Positions 37,397 through 44,922 of a DNA stretch of 49,234 nt are shown here, piece after piece. This stretch comes from Chlorobiota bacterium (GTDB taxonomy: Bacteria; Bacteroidota; Bacteroidia; Bacteroidales; JAADGE01), in assembly GCA_013153865.1 (NCBI GenBank), contig JAADDR010000188.1, forward strand, positions 1 through 49,234. Direction: 5' to 3'. How positions within the stretch are numbered: the first letter of the stretch is position 1; each line of letters begins with the position of its first letter. The translations under genes were made by a program, and so were the position numbers. The notes under the pieces were generated by a model, which searched no databases, was not told where the DNA came from, and was given only the letters and a program-made list of their open reading frames with translations.

Positions 37397-37427
37397 TTTG
37401 TCCGTTTTTAAATTATGCTTAATTTTG
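37397..37427 (+). promoter_or_regulatory. metK promoter
   Basis: A full consensus match: TTTG at 37397-37400, 19 bases, then TAATTTTG at 37420-37427. Transcription should start near 37432, exactly at the 5' edge of the predicted riboswitch. Confidence 0.75.
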
Positions 37428-37432
37428 CATCC

Positions 37433-37482
37433 GGCGGAAAGATTTGATTGCTTGCAACCGCAGAAAAAAATGCTAAAACATT
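37433..37482 (+). ncRNA. Probable SAM-II-type riboswitch ahead of metK
   Basis: The element shows the order of conserved blocks I associate with SAM-II (SAM_alpha) aptamers: a 5' stem strand GCGG (37434-37437), then GATTT and TTGCAA in a 20-base loop, the closing strand CCGC (37458-37461), an A-rich link, and a 3' TGCTAAAA block (37471-37478) that would form the pseudoknot. The gene it precedes makes S-adenosylmethionine, so feedback control fits. The P1 stem is only 4 bp by strict pairing and the pseudoknot pairing was not proven by hand. The 60-base stretch after it, up to the ATG, shows no clear terminator, suggesting control of translation. Confidence 0.65.
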
Positions 37483-37542
37483 AACTTCTGTAAACATTTT
37501 TCCTCCTTCTTTCTTATTGTAAAATTTTAAAACAAACCGAAA

Positions 37543-38823
37543 ATGGCATATTTTTTCACCTCGGAATCAGTATCCGAAGGACACCCCGACAAAGTAGCAG
37601 ACCAAATATCCGATGCTCTTTTAGACGAATTTTTAAAACAAGACCCCGACTCGAAAGTTGCCTGCGAAACTCTCGTAACAACGGGACTTACCGTATTAAG
37701 CGGAGAAGTTAAAACAAAAGCATGGGTTGACACCCAGGAAACGGCAAGAAGAGTAATAAGGGAAATAGGATATACCAAAGGAGAATATAAATTCGAAGCC
37801 GAATCGTGCGGAGTAATATCGGCAATACACGAACAATCGCCCGACATAAACAGAGGTGTCGAAAAATCCGAAGAAGAAGAACAAGGCGCAGGCGACCAAG
37901 GTATGATGTTCGGATATGCCGTAAACGAAACCGAAAACTACATGCCGTTGCCTCTCGACTTATCGCACAAATTATTAATCGAACTTTCCGACATCAGAAA
38001 AAAAGGTAAATTCATGACATACTTGCGACCCGACTCAAAATCGCAGGTAACCGTAGAATACGATAAAAACAACAAACCCGTAAGAATCGATACAATCGTT
38101 ATCTCAACACAACACGACGAATTTGTGCAAGCCGACGGTATTTCGCAAGAAACAGCCGACAAGCAAATGCTCGATAAAATATATGCCGACGTAAGAGATA
38201 TTTTAATACCTAACGTTAAAGCAAAATTACCCGAAAACATACGAAATCTTTTTAAAGGAGACTTTAAACTGCTGGTAAATCCTACCGGAAAATTCGTAAT
38301 AGGCGGACCGCACGGCGACACCGGTCTTACCGGAAGAAAAATAATTGTCGATACATACGGAGGCAAAGGAGCTCACGGAGGAGGTGCTTTCAGCGGAAAA
38401 GACAGCTCTAAAGTTGACCGCTCCGCAGCTTATGCCACTCGCCATATAGCAAAAAACCTTGTTGCAGCGGGCGTTGCCGACGAAGTTTCGGTGCAGGTGG
38501 CTTACGCAATAGGAGTTGCAAAACCCGTAGGTCTTTACGTAAACACATACGGAACGGCAAAAATAAATATGAACGATGATATGATAGCTGAAAAAATAAA
38601 AGATATTTTTGATATGCGACCCGCCGCAATAGTTAAACGATTCGGGCTTAAAAATCCCATTTTTCGCGAAACGGCATCATACGGACACATGGGAAGAGAA
38701 CCTTTTACAAAAGAAGTTACTTTTTCGAAAAACGGCGATTCTTACACAAAAGAAGTCGAATTTTTTACTTGGGAAAAACTCGACTATGTCGATAAAATAA
38801 AACAAAAATTTAACATCCGATAA
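37543..38823 (+). CDS. metK: S-adenosylmethionine synthetase
   Basis: The 426-residue protein has the family signatures: [16 protein letters not shown] near residue 14, [12 protein letters not shown] near residue 116, [20 protein letters not shown] near residue 258, and a following [19 protein letters not shown]. It makes S-adenosylmethionine from methionine and ATP. The length is slightly above the E. coli enzyme and normal for Bacteroidota. Expression is probably set by the upstream SAM-responsive leader. Confidence 0.98.
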   Translation: MAYFFTSESVSEGHPDKVADQISDALLDEFLKQDPDSKVACETLVTTGLTVLSGEVKTKAWVDTQETARRVIREIGYTKGEYKFEAESCGVISAIHEQSPDINRGVEKSEEEEQGAGDQGMMFGYAVNETENYMPLPLDLSHKLLIELSDIRKKGKFMTYLRPDSKSQVTVEYDKNNKPVRIDTIVISTQHDEFVQADGISQETADKQMLDKIYADVRDILIPNVKAKLPENIRNLFKGDFKLLVNPTGKFVIGGPHGDTGLTGRKIIVDTYGGKGAHGGGAFSGKDSSKVDRSAAYATRHIAKNLVAAGVADEVSVQVAYAIGVAKPVGLYVNTYGTAKINMNDDMIAEKIKDIFDMRPAAIVKRFGLKNPIFRETASYGHMGREPFTKEVTFSKNGDSYTKEVEFFTWEKLDYVDKIKQKFNIR

Positions 38824-38830
38824 TTTTCTC

Positions 38831-38838
38831 TATTTTTG
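38831..38838 (+). promoter_or_regulatory. Possible -7 box for gmd
   Basis: TATTTTTG fits TAnnTTTG and lies 26 bp before the gmd ATG, in the 41-bp gap after metK. The -33 region is only TTT-A-like, so this may be a weak promoter in addition to read-through from metK. Confidence 0.5.
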
Positions 38839-38864
38839 AAAACCGAACAATAACACGAATTTAT

Positions 38865-39983
38865 ATGCCGAAAACTGCTTTTATAACCGGAATTACCGGA
38901 CAAGACGGCGCATATCTTGCCGAATTTTTACTGAAAAAAGGATATATAGTTCACGGACTTAAACGAAGAAGTTCTCTGTTTAACACCGACCGTATAGACC
39001 ACCTGTACCTCGACCCTCATGTAGAAAATCGCAATTTTATACTGCATTACGGCGATTTAACCGATTCTACTAACCTTATTCGCATAATTCAGGAAATTAA
39101 ACCCGACGAAATATACAACCTTGCGGCAATGAGCCACGTAAAAGTAAGTTTCGAAACTCCGGAATACACCGCAAACGCCGACGGAATAGGAACCTTGCGA
39201 ATATTGGAAGCCGTAAAACTGCTCGGACTTACCGAAAAAACAAAAATATATCAAGCATCTACAAGCGAACTTTTCGGATTGGTTCAAGAAATTCCGCAAA
39301 AAGAAACAACTCCTTTTTACCCTCGCAGCCCTTACGGAGTTGCCAAATTATATGCATATTGGATTACGGTAAATTACAGAGAAGCATACGGAATGTTTGC
39401 TTGCAACGGTATTTTATTTAATCACGAATCGCCCGTAAGAGGCGAAACGTTCGTAACAAGAAAAATAACGCGCGCAACCGCAAAAATTGCACTCGGACTG
39501 CAAGACATTATGTATATCGGTAATTTATCGGCAAAAAGAGATTGGGGGCATGCCAAAGACTACGTAAAAGCAATGTGGCTTATGATGCAACGGGAAAAAC
39601 CGGAAGACTTTGTAATAGCAACCGGAAAAACAACATCGGTAAAAGATCTTATTAAAACTTCGTTTGCGGAAATAGGTGCCGAACTGGAATTTAAAGGCGA
39701 AGGCATAAACGAAAAAGGAATTATAAAATCATCGTCGGGTATTTATTCGGAAAATTTGCCCGCAGGCAAAACAGTGGTAAAAGTAGATCCGGCATATTTC
39801 AGACCCGCAGAAGTGGATTTGCTTATCGGCGACCCGTCAAAAGCAAAAGAAAAACTCGGGTGGGAACCCGAATATACTTTCGAAGAACTTATTAAAGAAA
39901 TGGTACAACACGATTTAAAACTAATGAAAAAAGATAAATTCTTAAAAGATGCGGGATATACGATAAAAAATTATTTCGAATAA
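38865..39983 (+). CDS. gmd: GDP-mannose 4,6-dehydratase
   Basis: The 372-residue protein is the usual length. The NADP-binding [15 protein letters not shown] starts at residue 8, followed by GLKRRSS (Arg residues that read the 2'-phosphate). The catalytic region has STSELFG (near 127) and [15 protein letters not shown], giving the Tyr-x3-Lys pair. It converts GDP-mannose to GDP-4-keto-6-deoxymannose, the precursor of GDP-fucose, rhamnose or perosamine. The partner fcl/GDP-fucose synthase is not in this window. The product likely feeds glycan clusters such as the one at 31.5-35.4 kb. Confidence 0.97.
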   Translation: MPKTAFITGITGQDGAYLAEFLLKKGYIVHGLKRRSSLFNTDRIDHLYLDPHVENRNFILHYGDLTDSTNLIRIIQEIKPDEIYNLAAMSHVKVSFETPEYTANADGIGTLRILEAVKLLGLTEKTKIYQASTSELFGLVQEIPQKETTPFYPRSPYGVAKLYAYWITVNYREAYGMFACNGILFNHESPVRGETFVTRKITRATAKIALGLQDIMYIGNLSAKRDWGHAKDYVKAMWLMMQREKPEDFVIATGKTTSVKDLIKTSFAEIGAELEFKGEGINEKGIIKSSSGIYSENLPAGKTVVKVDPAYFRPAEVDLLIGDPSKAKEKLGWEPEYTFEELIKEMVQHDLKLMKKDKFLKDAGYTIKNYFE

Positions 39984-40032
39984 TTATCGTAAGACACACT
40001 CTTTGTCGCAAATCAAAGACTCTCGGAAAATA

Positions 40033-40070
40033 AAAAGATGTCCGGCAATTTTAATTACCGGACATCTTTT
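40033..40070. terminator. Bidirectional terminator between gmd and the convergent gene
   Basis: A perfect 13-bp stem AAAAGATGTCCGG/CCGGACATCTTTT (40033-40045 and 40058-40070) with a 12-base loop that can itself pair (AATT/AATT). The stem ends in A/T runs on both sides, so it can stop transcription from gmd (+) and from the gene ending at 40092 (-). Confidence 0.88.
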
Positions 40071-40091
40071 ATCAATCACTTTATATACAGC

Positions 40092-40682
40092 TTAATGCAA
40101 ACGATATATACGTTTTGCTTCTTCGGCTTCGGGCATATAATTAAAAGGTCCTACAGTCATTACCCTCATCATCAAATTTTCTTTCAAAAATACGTCAAAA
40201 TCATGATATGTGCCTGAAGCAATAGCTCCCGGCTTTCTTATTAACTGATACGAATTGGAGCGCGGTCTGCGGTTAACATGCAATACAAACCAAAAAACCG
40301 TTTGGTTTTCGTCGTAAGTAGAATCCAATTCATGGGGTTTGTCTTGTATTTTGTAAAACAGAATTGCTTTTTTGGCTTCTTCGTATTCGTTAAACGGACC
40401 TATAGCCATTTTCTGACCGTTTCCGAGATATTTCCACAATTCGCGGTCATAATCTTTTTGGCTTCCGTGCTGAATACGGTTACCTTTTAATTGTAAATTA
40501 TAGCTTACATATCCGGTTTCACTGTCTTCTTTTTCTCTAACACTTACGTAAAACCAGTAAACAAGACGATTCTCGTCCATATTATCGCTGTAATTTACTT
40601 GTGCGCGAGCCGTATTCGGAGAATAAAAAGTTCCGGCAAACATAAGTGTTAATAAAACTGATAATTTAAAGATGTTTTTCAT
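40092..40682 (-). CDS. Exported protein with two SPOR-like repeats
   Basis: The 196-residue protein has a signal peptide (LSVLLTLMFAGTF, cleavage near ARAQ). The mature part has two related halves: VYWFYVSV to MAIGPFNEYEEAKKAILFY (about 40-112), and VFWFVLHV to MTVGPFNYMPEAEEAKRIYRL (about 130-196). The strand, helix, strand, G-P-F and EAEEAK helix pattern resembles SPOR folds, which bind denuded peptidoglycan glycan, but the match is not strong enough to name. No lipobox. It is followed downstream by a bidirectional terminator. Upstream, 51 bp away, lies the NadR-like kinase gene, and the two could be cotranscribed. Confidence 0.7.
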   Translation of the reverse strand: MKNIFKLSVLLTLMFAGTFYSPNTARAQVNYSDNMDENRLVYWFYVSVREKEDSETGYVSYNLQLKGNRIQHGSQKDYDRELWKYLGNGQKMAIGPFNEYEEAKKAILFYKIQDKPHELDSTYDENQTVFWFVLHVNRRPRSNSYQLIRKPGAIASGTYHDFDVFLKENLMMRVMTVGPFNYMPEAEEAKRIYRLH

Positions 40683-40733
40683 TGTATTTTAATTTAAGTT
40701 TACGTTTGATTTAAGGTTCGGTTATTTCATAAA

Positions 40734-41270
40734 CTACAAACAATATGCCGAAGATAGATATCTTGTTGCACATGACAACCTTTCACTTCCTTTTCCTTTG
40801 ATAATAAAATATTTAAATCCGTAATTTTCAAGTTCCGACTTATATTTTTCAAATAAAATCATACGCTCTTCGCCGCCGTTTTCTCTTACATTATCGGGTA
40901 TCCAAGGCAAATCGGGGCTGCACAACAAATAACAGTCGATTTTTATATTTTCGATTGCTTCAAGCAAATAATCCGGAACTTTTTTAAATACAATTTCAAA
41001 CCAAAGTTTTGTTATTATCAGCCCGGTATCAAAAAAAACATAGTTCTCGGTTTTTCCGTAATAATTTCCCGATAATGTTTTTATTTGTCTTTCGGCAATA
41101 TATTCCACGTCGGCATAAGTATATTTACGGTTCAAATTTTCGACATAAATTCTGGCATACTCCGGAAAAAACAATGCTCCGTAGAAACCGGCAAGTTCTT
41201 TTGTCAATGTTGATTTTCCGCTTGATTCCGGACCCGTAATTACAACTTTTTTTATTTTATTTGCAGGCAT
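40734..41270 (-). CDS. NadR-like P-loop kinase (AAA_28)
   Basis: The 178-residue protein has a Walker A GPESSGKSTLTKEL at residues 13-26 and the strand/loop FFPEYARIYV, typical of the C-terminal ribosylnicotinamide kinase domain of NadR; YVFFDTGLIITKLW is the next conserved segment. The nucleotidyltransferase and DNA-binding domains of full NadR are absent, so it would be a stand-alone kinase, perhaps for nicotinamide riboside salvage. It starts 13 bp after the FKBP lipoprotein stop and is probably in the same transcript. The function follows the family and is not proven for this short form. Confidence 0.8.
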   Translation of the reverse strand: MPANKIKKVVITGPESSGKSTLTKELAGFYGALFFPEYARIYVENLNRKYTYADVEYIAERQIKTLSGNYYGKTENYVFFDTGLIITKLWFEIVFKKVPDYLLEAIENIKIDCYLLCSPDLPWIPDNVRENGGEERMILFEKYKSELENYGFKYFIIKGKGSERLSCATRYLSSAYCL

Positions 41271-41283
41271 TTTAAGTTTCGTA

Positions 41284-41775
41284 TTATCGAGCTTTGATTA
41301 TATCCGTAATTTTAGCTTCGAATATTAAAGTCGAATACGGCGGAATAATACCCGTTCTGTCGCCTCCGTAAGCTAAATCGGAAGGTATTATTATCAAAAC
41401 CGGAACATTTTTTTTCATCATGCCGACGGCTTCTTCCCAGCCGGGTATTACATCGTCTTTTAAATAAGCATAACGTGCGGGTTTATATATGCTTTTTTCG
41501 TCAAAAACAACGGAAGTATCAGCCAGCAAATAACCTTTGTAAGCAATTAAAACGGTATCGCCTTCCGCCGGAAAATCGTAATCCGGGTAACCCGAAGTGG
41601 AAAATCCGGACTCTACCAGATATAAACCGTCGGCGGTAGGTTCCTGAGTAATATTATGCTCTTTAAGATATTCGGACAATAAAGCGGCTTCGGCATCTTT
41701 TTCGTTTTTATCGCACGAATAAACGCCTGACAGCAGTATTGCCGTAAATAAGAAATATTTTACATATTTTTTCAT
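41284..41775 (-). CDS. FKBP-type peptidyl-prolyl isomerase lipoprotein (GldI-like)
   Basis: The 163-residue protein has a lipoprotein signal with the lipobox VYSC (Cys near residue 21). The FKBP domain covers about residues 55-163: GDTVLIAYKGYLLAD, then VIPGWEEAVGMMKK, then IPSDLAYGGD and IPPYSTLIFEAKI, the usual active-site strands. It catalyses cis-trans proline isomerisation in the periplasm, anchored to a membrane. It resembles GldI of gliding Bacteroidota, but no other gld gene is next to it, so the GldI role is only possible. The NadR-like gene follows after 13 bp. Confidence 0.9.
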   Translation of the reverse strand: MKKYVKYFLFTAILLSGVYSCDKNEKDAEAALLSEYLKEHNITQEPTADGLYLVESGFSTSGYPDYDFPAEGDTVLIAYKGYLLADTSVVFDEKSIYKPARYAYLKDDVIPGWEEAVGMMKKNVPVLIIIPSDLAYGGDRTGIIPPYSTLIFEAKITDIIKAR

Positions 41776-41781
41776 ATTCGA

Positions 41782-41811
41782 TAAAAAAAAAACGATTCCG
41801 GTAAAGAATCG
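41782..41811 (-). terminator. Rho-independent terminator of the SUMF1-like gene
   Basis: Read on the minus strand, a 6-bp stem (CGATTC, 7-base loop, GAATCG, 41811 to 41793) is followed by a run of ten T (41792-41783). It lies directly after the minus-strand gene ending at 41833 and before the FKBP gene, separating the two. Confidence 0.82.
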
Positions 41812-41832
41812 CTTTTAAATATTTTGCGGTTT

Positions 41833-42714
41833 TTATTTGTTCTTTGCTAATCTGAAACCGAAATTATAATTTGTTTTACCGGCTTTAGGTCCGTCGCGAC
41901 TCGTAACTTTGGCAAGCTCCGCTCTGTAATGCCACGAACCGCCTCTTATTACTCTGTAAGGCATTGGAGTTGCACAAAAGGGGTTATCTTCCGGCGAAAC
42001 CGAATAATAATTTGTTTTGTAATAATCGCTGCACCATTCCCAAACGTTTCCGCTCATATCGTAAATTCCGAGTTCGTTAGGTTTTTTTGTTTTAACGTTT
42101 TTAGGTCCGGAAAGTTTAGATGTTTCGTCATACCACGCAACTGCATTTATGTCATTACTTCCGCTGTATTTAAATTTTTGGCTTTTATTTCCTCCTCTTG
42201 CCGCAAATTCCCATTCGGCTTCGGTAGGTAAGCGATAACCGTTTTTGCTTCGGTCTAAATCCCAACCTCCGTCGGCATTTTTTACGTAACATTTTTCCAA
42301 ACCGTTTTGTTTGCTTAGCCAATTGCAATATTCTATTGCATCATACCAGTTTACGTGTTGCATAGGCAAATTCGGTTCCCATCCCCACCAGCTTTTTCCG
42401 GATGATACATAAAACATTTGAGTATATTTATGAGAATCCATCCACTCTTTGTCCGGAGGTTCGGGCATTTTTTTACCGGTAGCCGAAGCAAACTTTTTAT
42501 ATTCGCCTACGGTTACTTCGTGTTCTCCGATATAGAAAGAATTTACCGTAACTTTATGTGCGGGTTTTTCTTCGGGTACTCCCGTGTTGGAGCCCATGGT
42601 AAATGTTCCGCCCTCAACCAATATCATCTTAGGTGCCTGCGCAAATATTCCGACATTGCTAAATAGTACAATTGATAAAATAAGACCGGATATTCGAAGA
42701 ATATGCTTTTTCAT
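41833..42714 (-). CDS. SUMF1/FGE-like exported protein (GldK/GldJ fold)
   Basis: The 293-residue protein has a signal peptide ending FAQ. The formylglycine-generating-enzyme fold is clear: EGGTFTMGS, then FYIGEHEVTVGEY, then MQHVNWYDAIEYCNWLS, then YRLPTEAEWEFAARGG, then YDMSGNVWEWCSD, and finally VIRGGSWHYRAELAKVTSRDG and GFRLAK. In true sulfatase-activating enzymes the stretch after RGGSW carries two catalytic cysteines; here it has none. It is therefore probably structural, as are GldJ/GldK, or binds rather than oxidises. No gldLMN genes are nearby. Confidence 0.9.
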   Translation of the reverse strand: MKKHILRISGLILSIVLFSNVGIFAQAPKMILVEGGTFTMGSNTGVPEEKPAHKVTVNSFYIGEHEVTVGEYKKFASATGKKMPEPPDKEWMDSHKYTQMFYVSSGKSWWGWEPNLPMQHVNWYDAIEYCNWLSKQNGLEKCYVKNADGGWDLDRSKNGYRLPTEAEWEFAARGGNKSQKFKYSGSNDINAVAWYDETSKLSGPKNVKTKKPNELGIYDMSGNVWEWCSDYYKTNYYSVSPEDNPFCATPMPYRVIRGGSWHYRAELAKVTSRDGPKAGKTNYNFGFRLAKNK

Positions 42715-43093
42715 GTGTTTAACTTTTTATTATCTGTTCCGTAGTATAATGCCGTAAATTTAAAGCAAAATTTATGATTATACAAATTAAAACAACGGCA
42801 CGTTTTCAATATGTAAATTTATAAATGAATTATGTTTTGACAAAATTTATTTATTTTATATCGTATTTATTTTTCTGAAACTTATATTTTTTCGTTTTTT
42901 TCATTTTTTTTAAACATTTTTTCACATTATTTATAATCAGGTTTTTATAAAATAAATTGTTCTGTTAAAGGTAAATAATTTTTTATATGTTGTAATATTA
43001 ACATTACAGAATGTATGGTAATACAAAGTTTACAAAGTATATGCCGGCACAAAATATGCAATTGTATTTTCGTCCGAAATAATTTCAATTTAA
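42715..43093. other. AT-rich divergent intergenic region with dyads, no gene
   Basis: The 379-bp gap between divergent genes has long T-rich and A/T tracts and no credible reading frame. It contains an 18-bp near-perfect palindrome TGTAAT-a-TTAA-c-ATTACA (42991-43008, one mismatched pair) and two adjacent 9-bp direct repeats, TACAAAGTT and TACAAAGTA (43022-43039). No full TTTG/TAnnTTTG promoter was found for either flanking gene. The dyad about 85 bp before the receiver gene could be a regulator site. Confidence 0.6.
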
Positions 43094-43498
43094 ATGACAA
43101 AAAAGGGAAAAAAGATATTATTGGCGGAAGCATTTGAACCGAGTCGTAAAATAATGACTCAGATTTTGGAAATGCTCGGATGGAACTACGCCGCCGCCGA
43201 TAACGGTTTTGACGTTATTTTAGCTCTTAAATCGGAACCTTTCGATTTGCTGCTGCTGGATTTGGAATTATCTCAGCTCGACGGATTTGAAACAATTGAA
43301 CATATACGCCGGAATTTAGACTTTCCGGTAAACACAATACCCGTATTGGCAATGATAAACAGCGATTTTGCTTCGGAATTTAACAAAACATATAAAAACG
43401 AAGGTTTTGACGACATAATAATAAAGCCCTTTTCAATAGACGAGTTAGATTCTAAAATTAAAGAAATTCTTTATCGCAAAAATCCTCTGTTCGCCTGA
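43094..43498 (+). CDS. Single-domain receiver protein with degenerate active site
   Basis: The 134-residue protein has a CheY-like fold: strand KKILLAEAFEPSRK, phospho-acceptor region LLLLDLELSQLDGFE (Asp56), and IIIKPF (Lys111). Two standard residues are missing: the second acid of the usual D-D/E-D pocket is Ala13 (AEAF instead of VEDN), and the conserved Thr/Ser of strand 4 is Ile88 (LAMIN instead of ALTA). It may therefore be phosphorylated poorly and signal by binding. No output domain or kinase gene is adjacent. The gene lies alone behind a long AT-rich region. Confidence 0.88.
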   Translation: MTKKGKKILLAEAFEPSRKIMTQILEMLGWNYAAADNGFDVILALKSEPFDLLLLDLELSQLDGFETIEHIRRNLDFPVNTIPVLAMINSDFASEFNKTYKNEGFDDIIIKPFSIDELDSKIKEILYRKNPLFA

Positions 43499-43546
43499 AA
43501 CCGATACTGAAATTGTTTTATTCGGTTAAATATTCAGATATTCGAA

Positions 43547-44059
43547 TTACTTATTTAAAATATTAAGAATATCTTTTTCCAATGATTCTCTCGGGCTCTC
43601 GACAATACGCCCCGTTTCCTCTCCGTTGCGATAAAAAATAAATACCGGAATACGCGTAAAACTTATACCGTCAAGACTTTTGTTTCTCGAAGACTTTTTT
43701 GTATCAACAGCCGTTAAACTTATAATATTTTCGGGTATATGCGCAGCATCGACAATTCTAAAAAATCTCGGTAACTCTCTCCTGCTGTCGCCGCACCATG
43801 TTCCGAAAATAATTTTTATGTTAATATCTTTATACAAATCAGAATTGCCAAGCAAATCAATAACCTCTTTATCCGGATTATAAGAAGAATAATTCTTTTC
43901 AAACCATGTCTTAAACTCGTCTTTCAAAAAACTTTTACGGTTTACATCTCCTATTAATATTTTTTCATGCTTTTTTTCGTCCGTAACAATCTTATTTTTA
44001 GTAAAAACACATGAACTTAAAATTAAAGCAAAAAGAAATAAAACATAAAATCTTTTCAT
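43547..44059 (-). CDS. Thioredoxin-fold lipoprotein with single active-site Cys
   Basis: The 170-residue protein has a lipobox LSSC (Cys near residue 17). The thioredoxin-like domain has GTWCGDSRRELPRF, where the second Cys of CxxC is Ser (Cys-Gly-Asp-Ser), and a cis-Pro segment TRIPVFIFY. A single-Cys site cannot do a normal dithiol exchange alone, so the protein may bind a partner, act on mixed disulfides, or use glutathione-like thiols. The form W-C-x-D-S is, from memory, a recurrent Bacteroidota family. It is convergent with the receiver gene and divergent from elbB. Confidence 0.85.
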   Translation of the reverse strand: MKRFYVLFLFALILSSCVFTKNKIVTDEKKHEKILIGDVNRKSFLKDEFKTWFEKNYSSYNPDKEVIDLLGNSDLYKDINIKIIFGTWCGDSRRELPRFFRIVDAAHIPENIISLTAVDTKKSSRNKSLDGISFTRIPVFIFYRNGEETGRIVESPRESLEKDILNILNK

Positions 44060-44068
44060 AATATTTAT

Positions 44069-44076
44069 TATTTTTG
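44069..44076 (+). promoter_or_regulatory. Possible -7 box for elbB
   Basis: TATTTTTG fits TAnnTTTG, 85 bp before the elbB ATG, just outside the start of the divergent lipoprotein gene. No clear -33 box. Confidence 0.4.
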
Positions 44077-44161
44077 TTATATTGTCTGTTGCAAATCAAA
44101 CATTACAAATTTACATATTAAAAAACGGAAATTAAATAAAATAACATTAAAAAAAACGATT

Positions 44162-44821
44162 ATGAGCAAATCTCCAAAAACAGCAATTATTCTTGCCGGC
44201 AGCGGCGTGTTCGACGGTGCCGAAATTCACGAAGCAACCATGACAATGTATGCGGTAGTAAAAAACGGCGGGAGCTATCAAATTTTTGCTCCCGACATAG
44301 AGCAACATCACGTAATAAACCATATTACCGGCGAAGAAACAAACGAAAAAAGAAATGTTATGGTTGAAGCGGCACGTATTGCCCGAGGTAACATAAAACC
44401 GCTTTCGGAACTTAATATGGAAGATTTTGATGCTTTAATGATGCCGGGAGGATTCGGCGTGGCAAAAAATCTGTCCGATTTTGCCTTTAAAGGACCCGAT
44501 TGTAACGTGCTGCCCGATGTAGAAAGGGTTATAAAAGATGCGGTTGCTCAAGGTAAGCCCATAGGAGCTTTATGCATATCGCCGGCAATAGTGGCAAAAG
44601 TGCTGAAAGGCGTAAGCGTAACGATAGGACAAGACAAAGATACGGCACAAGCAATAGAAAAAATGGGATCTAAACACGAAATTACAAACCACGGAGAAGT
44701 TGTTATCGACAAAACTTTTAAAACGGCAACAACTCCCTGCTATATGCTCGACGCTACAATTGCCGACATAGCCGAAGGAGCGTTAAACGTAACGGCAGCA
44801 GTTTTTGAAATGATAAAATAA
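44162..44821 (+). CDS. elbB: Isoprenoid biosynthesis glyoxalase ElbB-type protein
   Basis: The 219-residue DJ-1/PfpI-superfamily protein begins TAIILAGSGVFDGAEIHEA, has ALMMPGGFGVAKNLSDFAF, and the nucleophile elbow GALCISPAIVAKVL, with Cys in the family position. Length and signatures match ElbB (sigma cross-reacting protein 27A), for which a glyoxalase activity was reported. It is a single gene between two strong hairpins/divergent genes. Its in vivo role is uncertain in general. Confidence 0.93.
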   Translation: MSKSPKTAIILAGSGVFDGAEIHEATMTMYAVVKNGGSYQIFAPDIEQHHVINHITGEETNEKRNVMVEAARIARGNIKPLSELNMEDFDALMMPGGFGVAKNLSDFAFKGPDCNVLPDVERVIKDAVAQGKPIGALCISPAIVAKVLKGVSVTIGQDKDTAQAIEKMGSKHEITNHGEVVIDKTFKTATTPCYMLDATIADIAEGALNVTAAVFEMIK

Positions 44822-44833
44822 ACGAAAAAAACT

Positions 44834-44889
44834 AAGCTTGTCCGGAAAACACAATTTTAAATCTCGAAAACAAATTCCCGGGCAAGCTT
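44834..44889. repeat. Long-loop inverted repeat between elbB and nhaC
   Basis: AAGCTTGTCCGG (44834-44845) pairs with CCGGGCAAGCTT (44878-44889) over 12 bp with one T-G wobble; the loop is 32 bases. No strong T tract follows (AATTTATTTG), so it is not a textbook terminator. It ends 33 bp before the nhaC ATG and could act as a leader hairpin or an mRNA 3' end stabiliser. Confidence 0.7.
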
Positions 44890-44922
44890 AATTTATTTGC
44901 AAAACCTCAAGAAAGACAAAAC

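Noticed and set aside
42945-43133. 62-residue minus-strand frame in the AT-rich gap
   Set aside because: It overlaps the start of the receiver gene, and its composition is hydrophobic/Leu-His noise of AT-rich DNA without a ribosome-binding context.
43499-43527. Terminator between the convergent receiver and thioredoxin genes (AACCGA/TCGGTT)
   Set aside because: Only a 6-bp stem with a 17-base loop and no clean T run; too weak to call.
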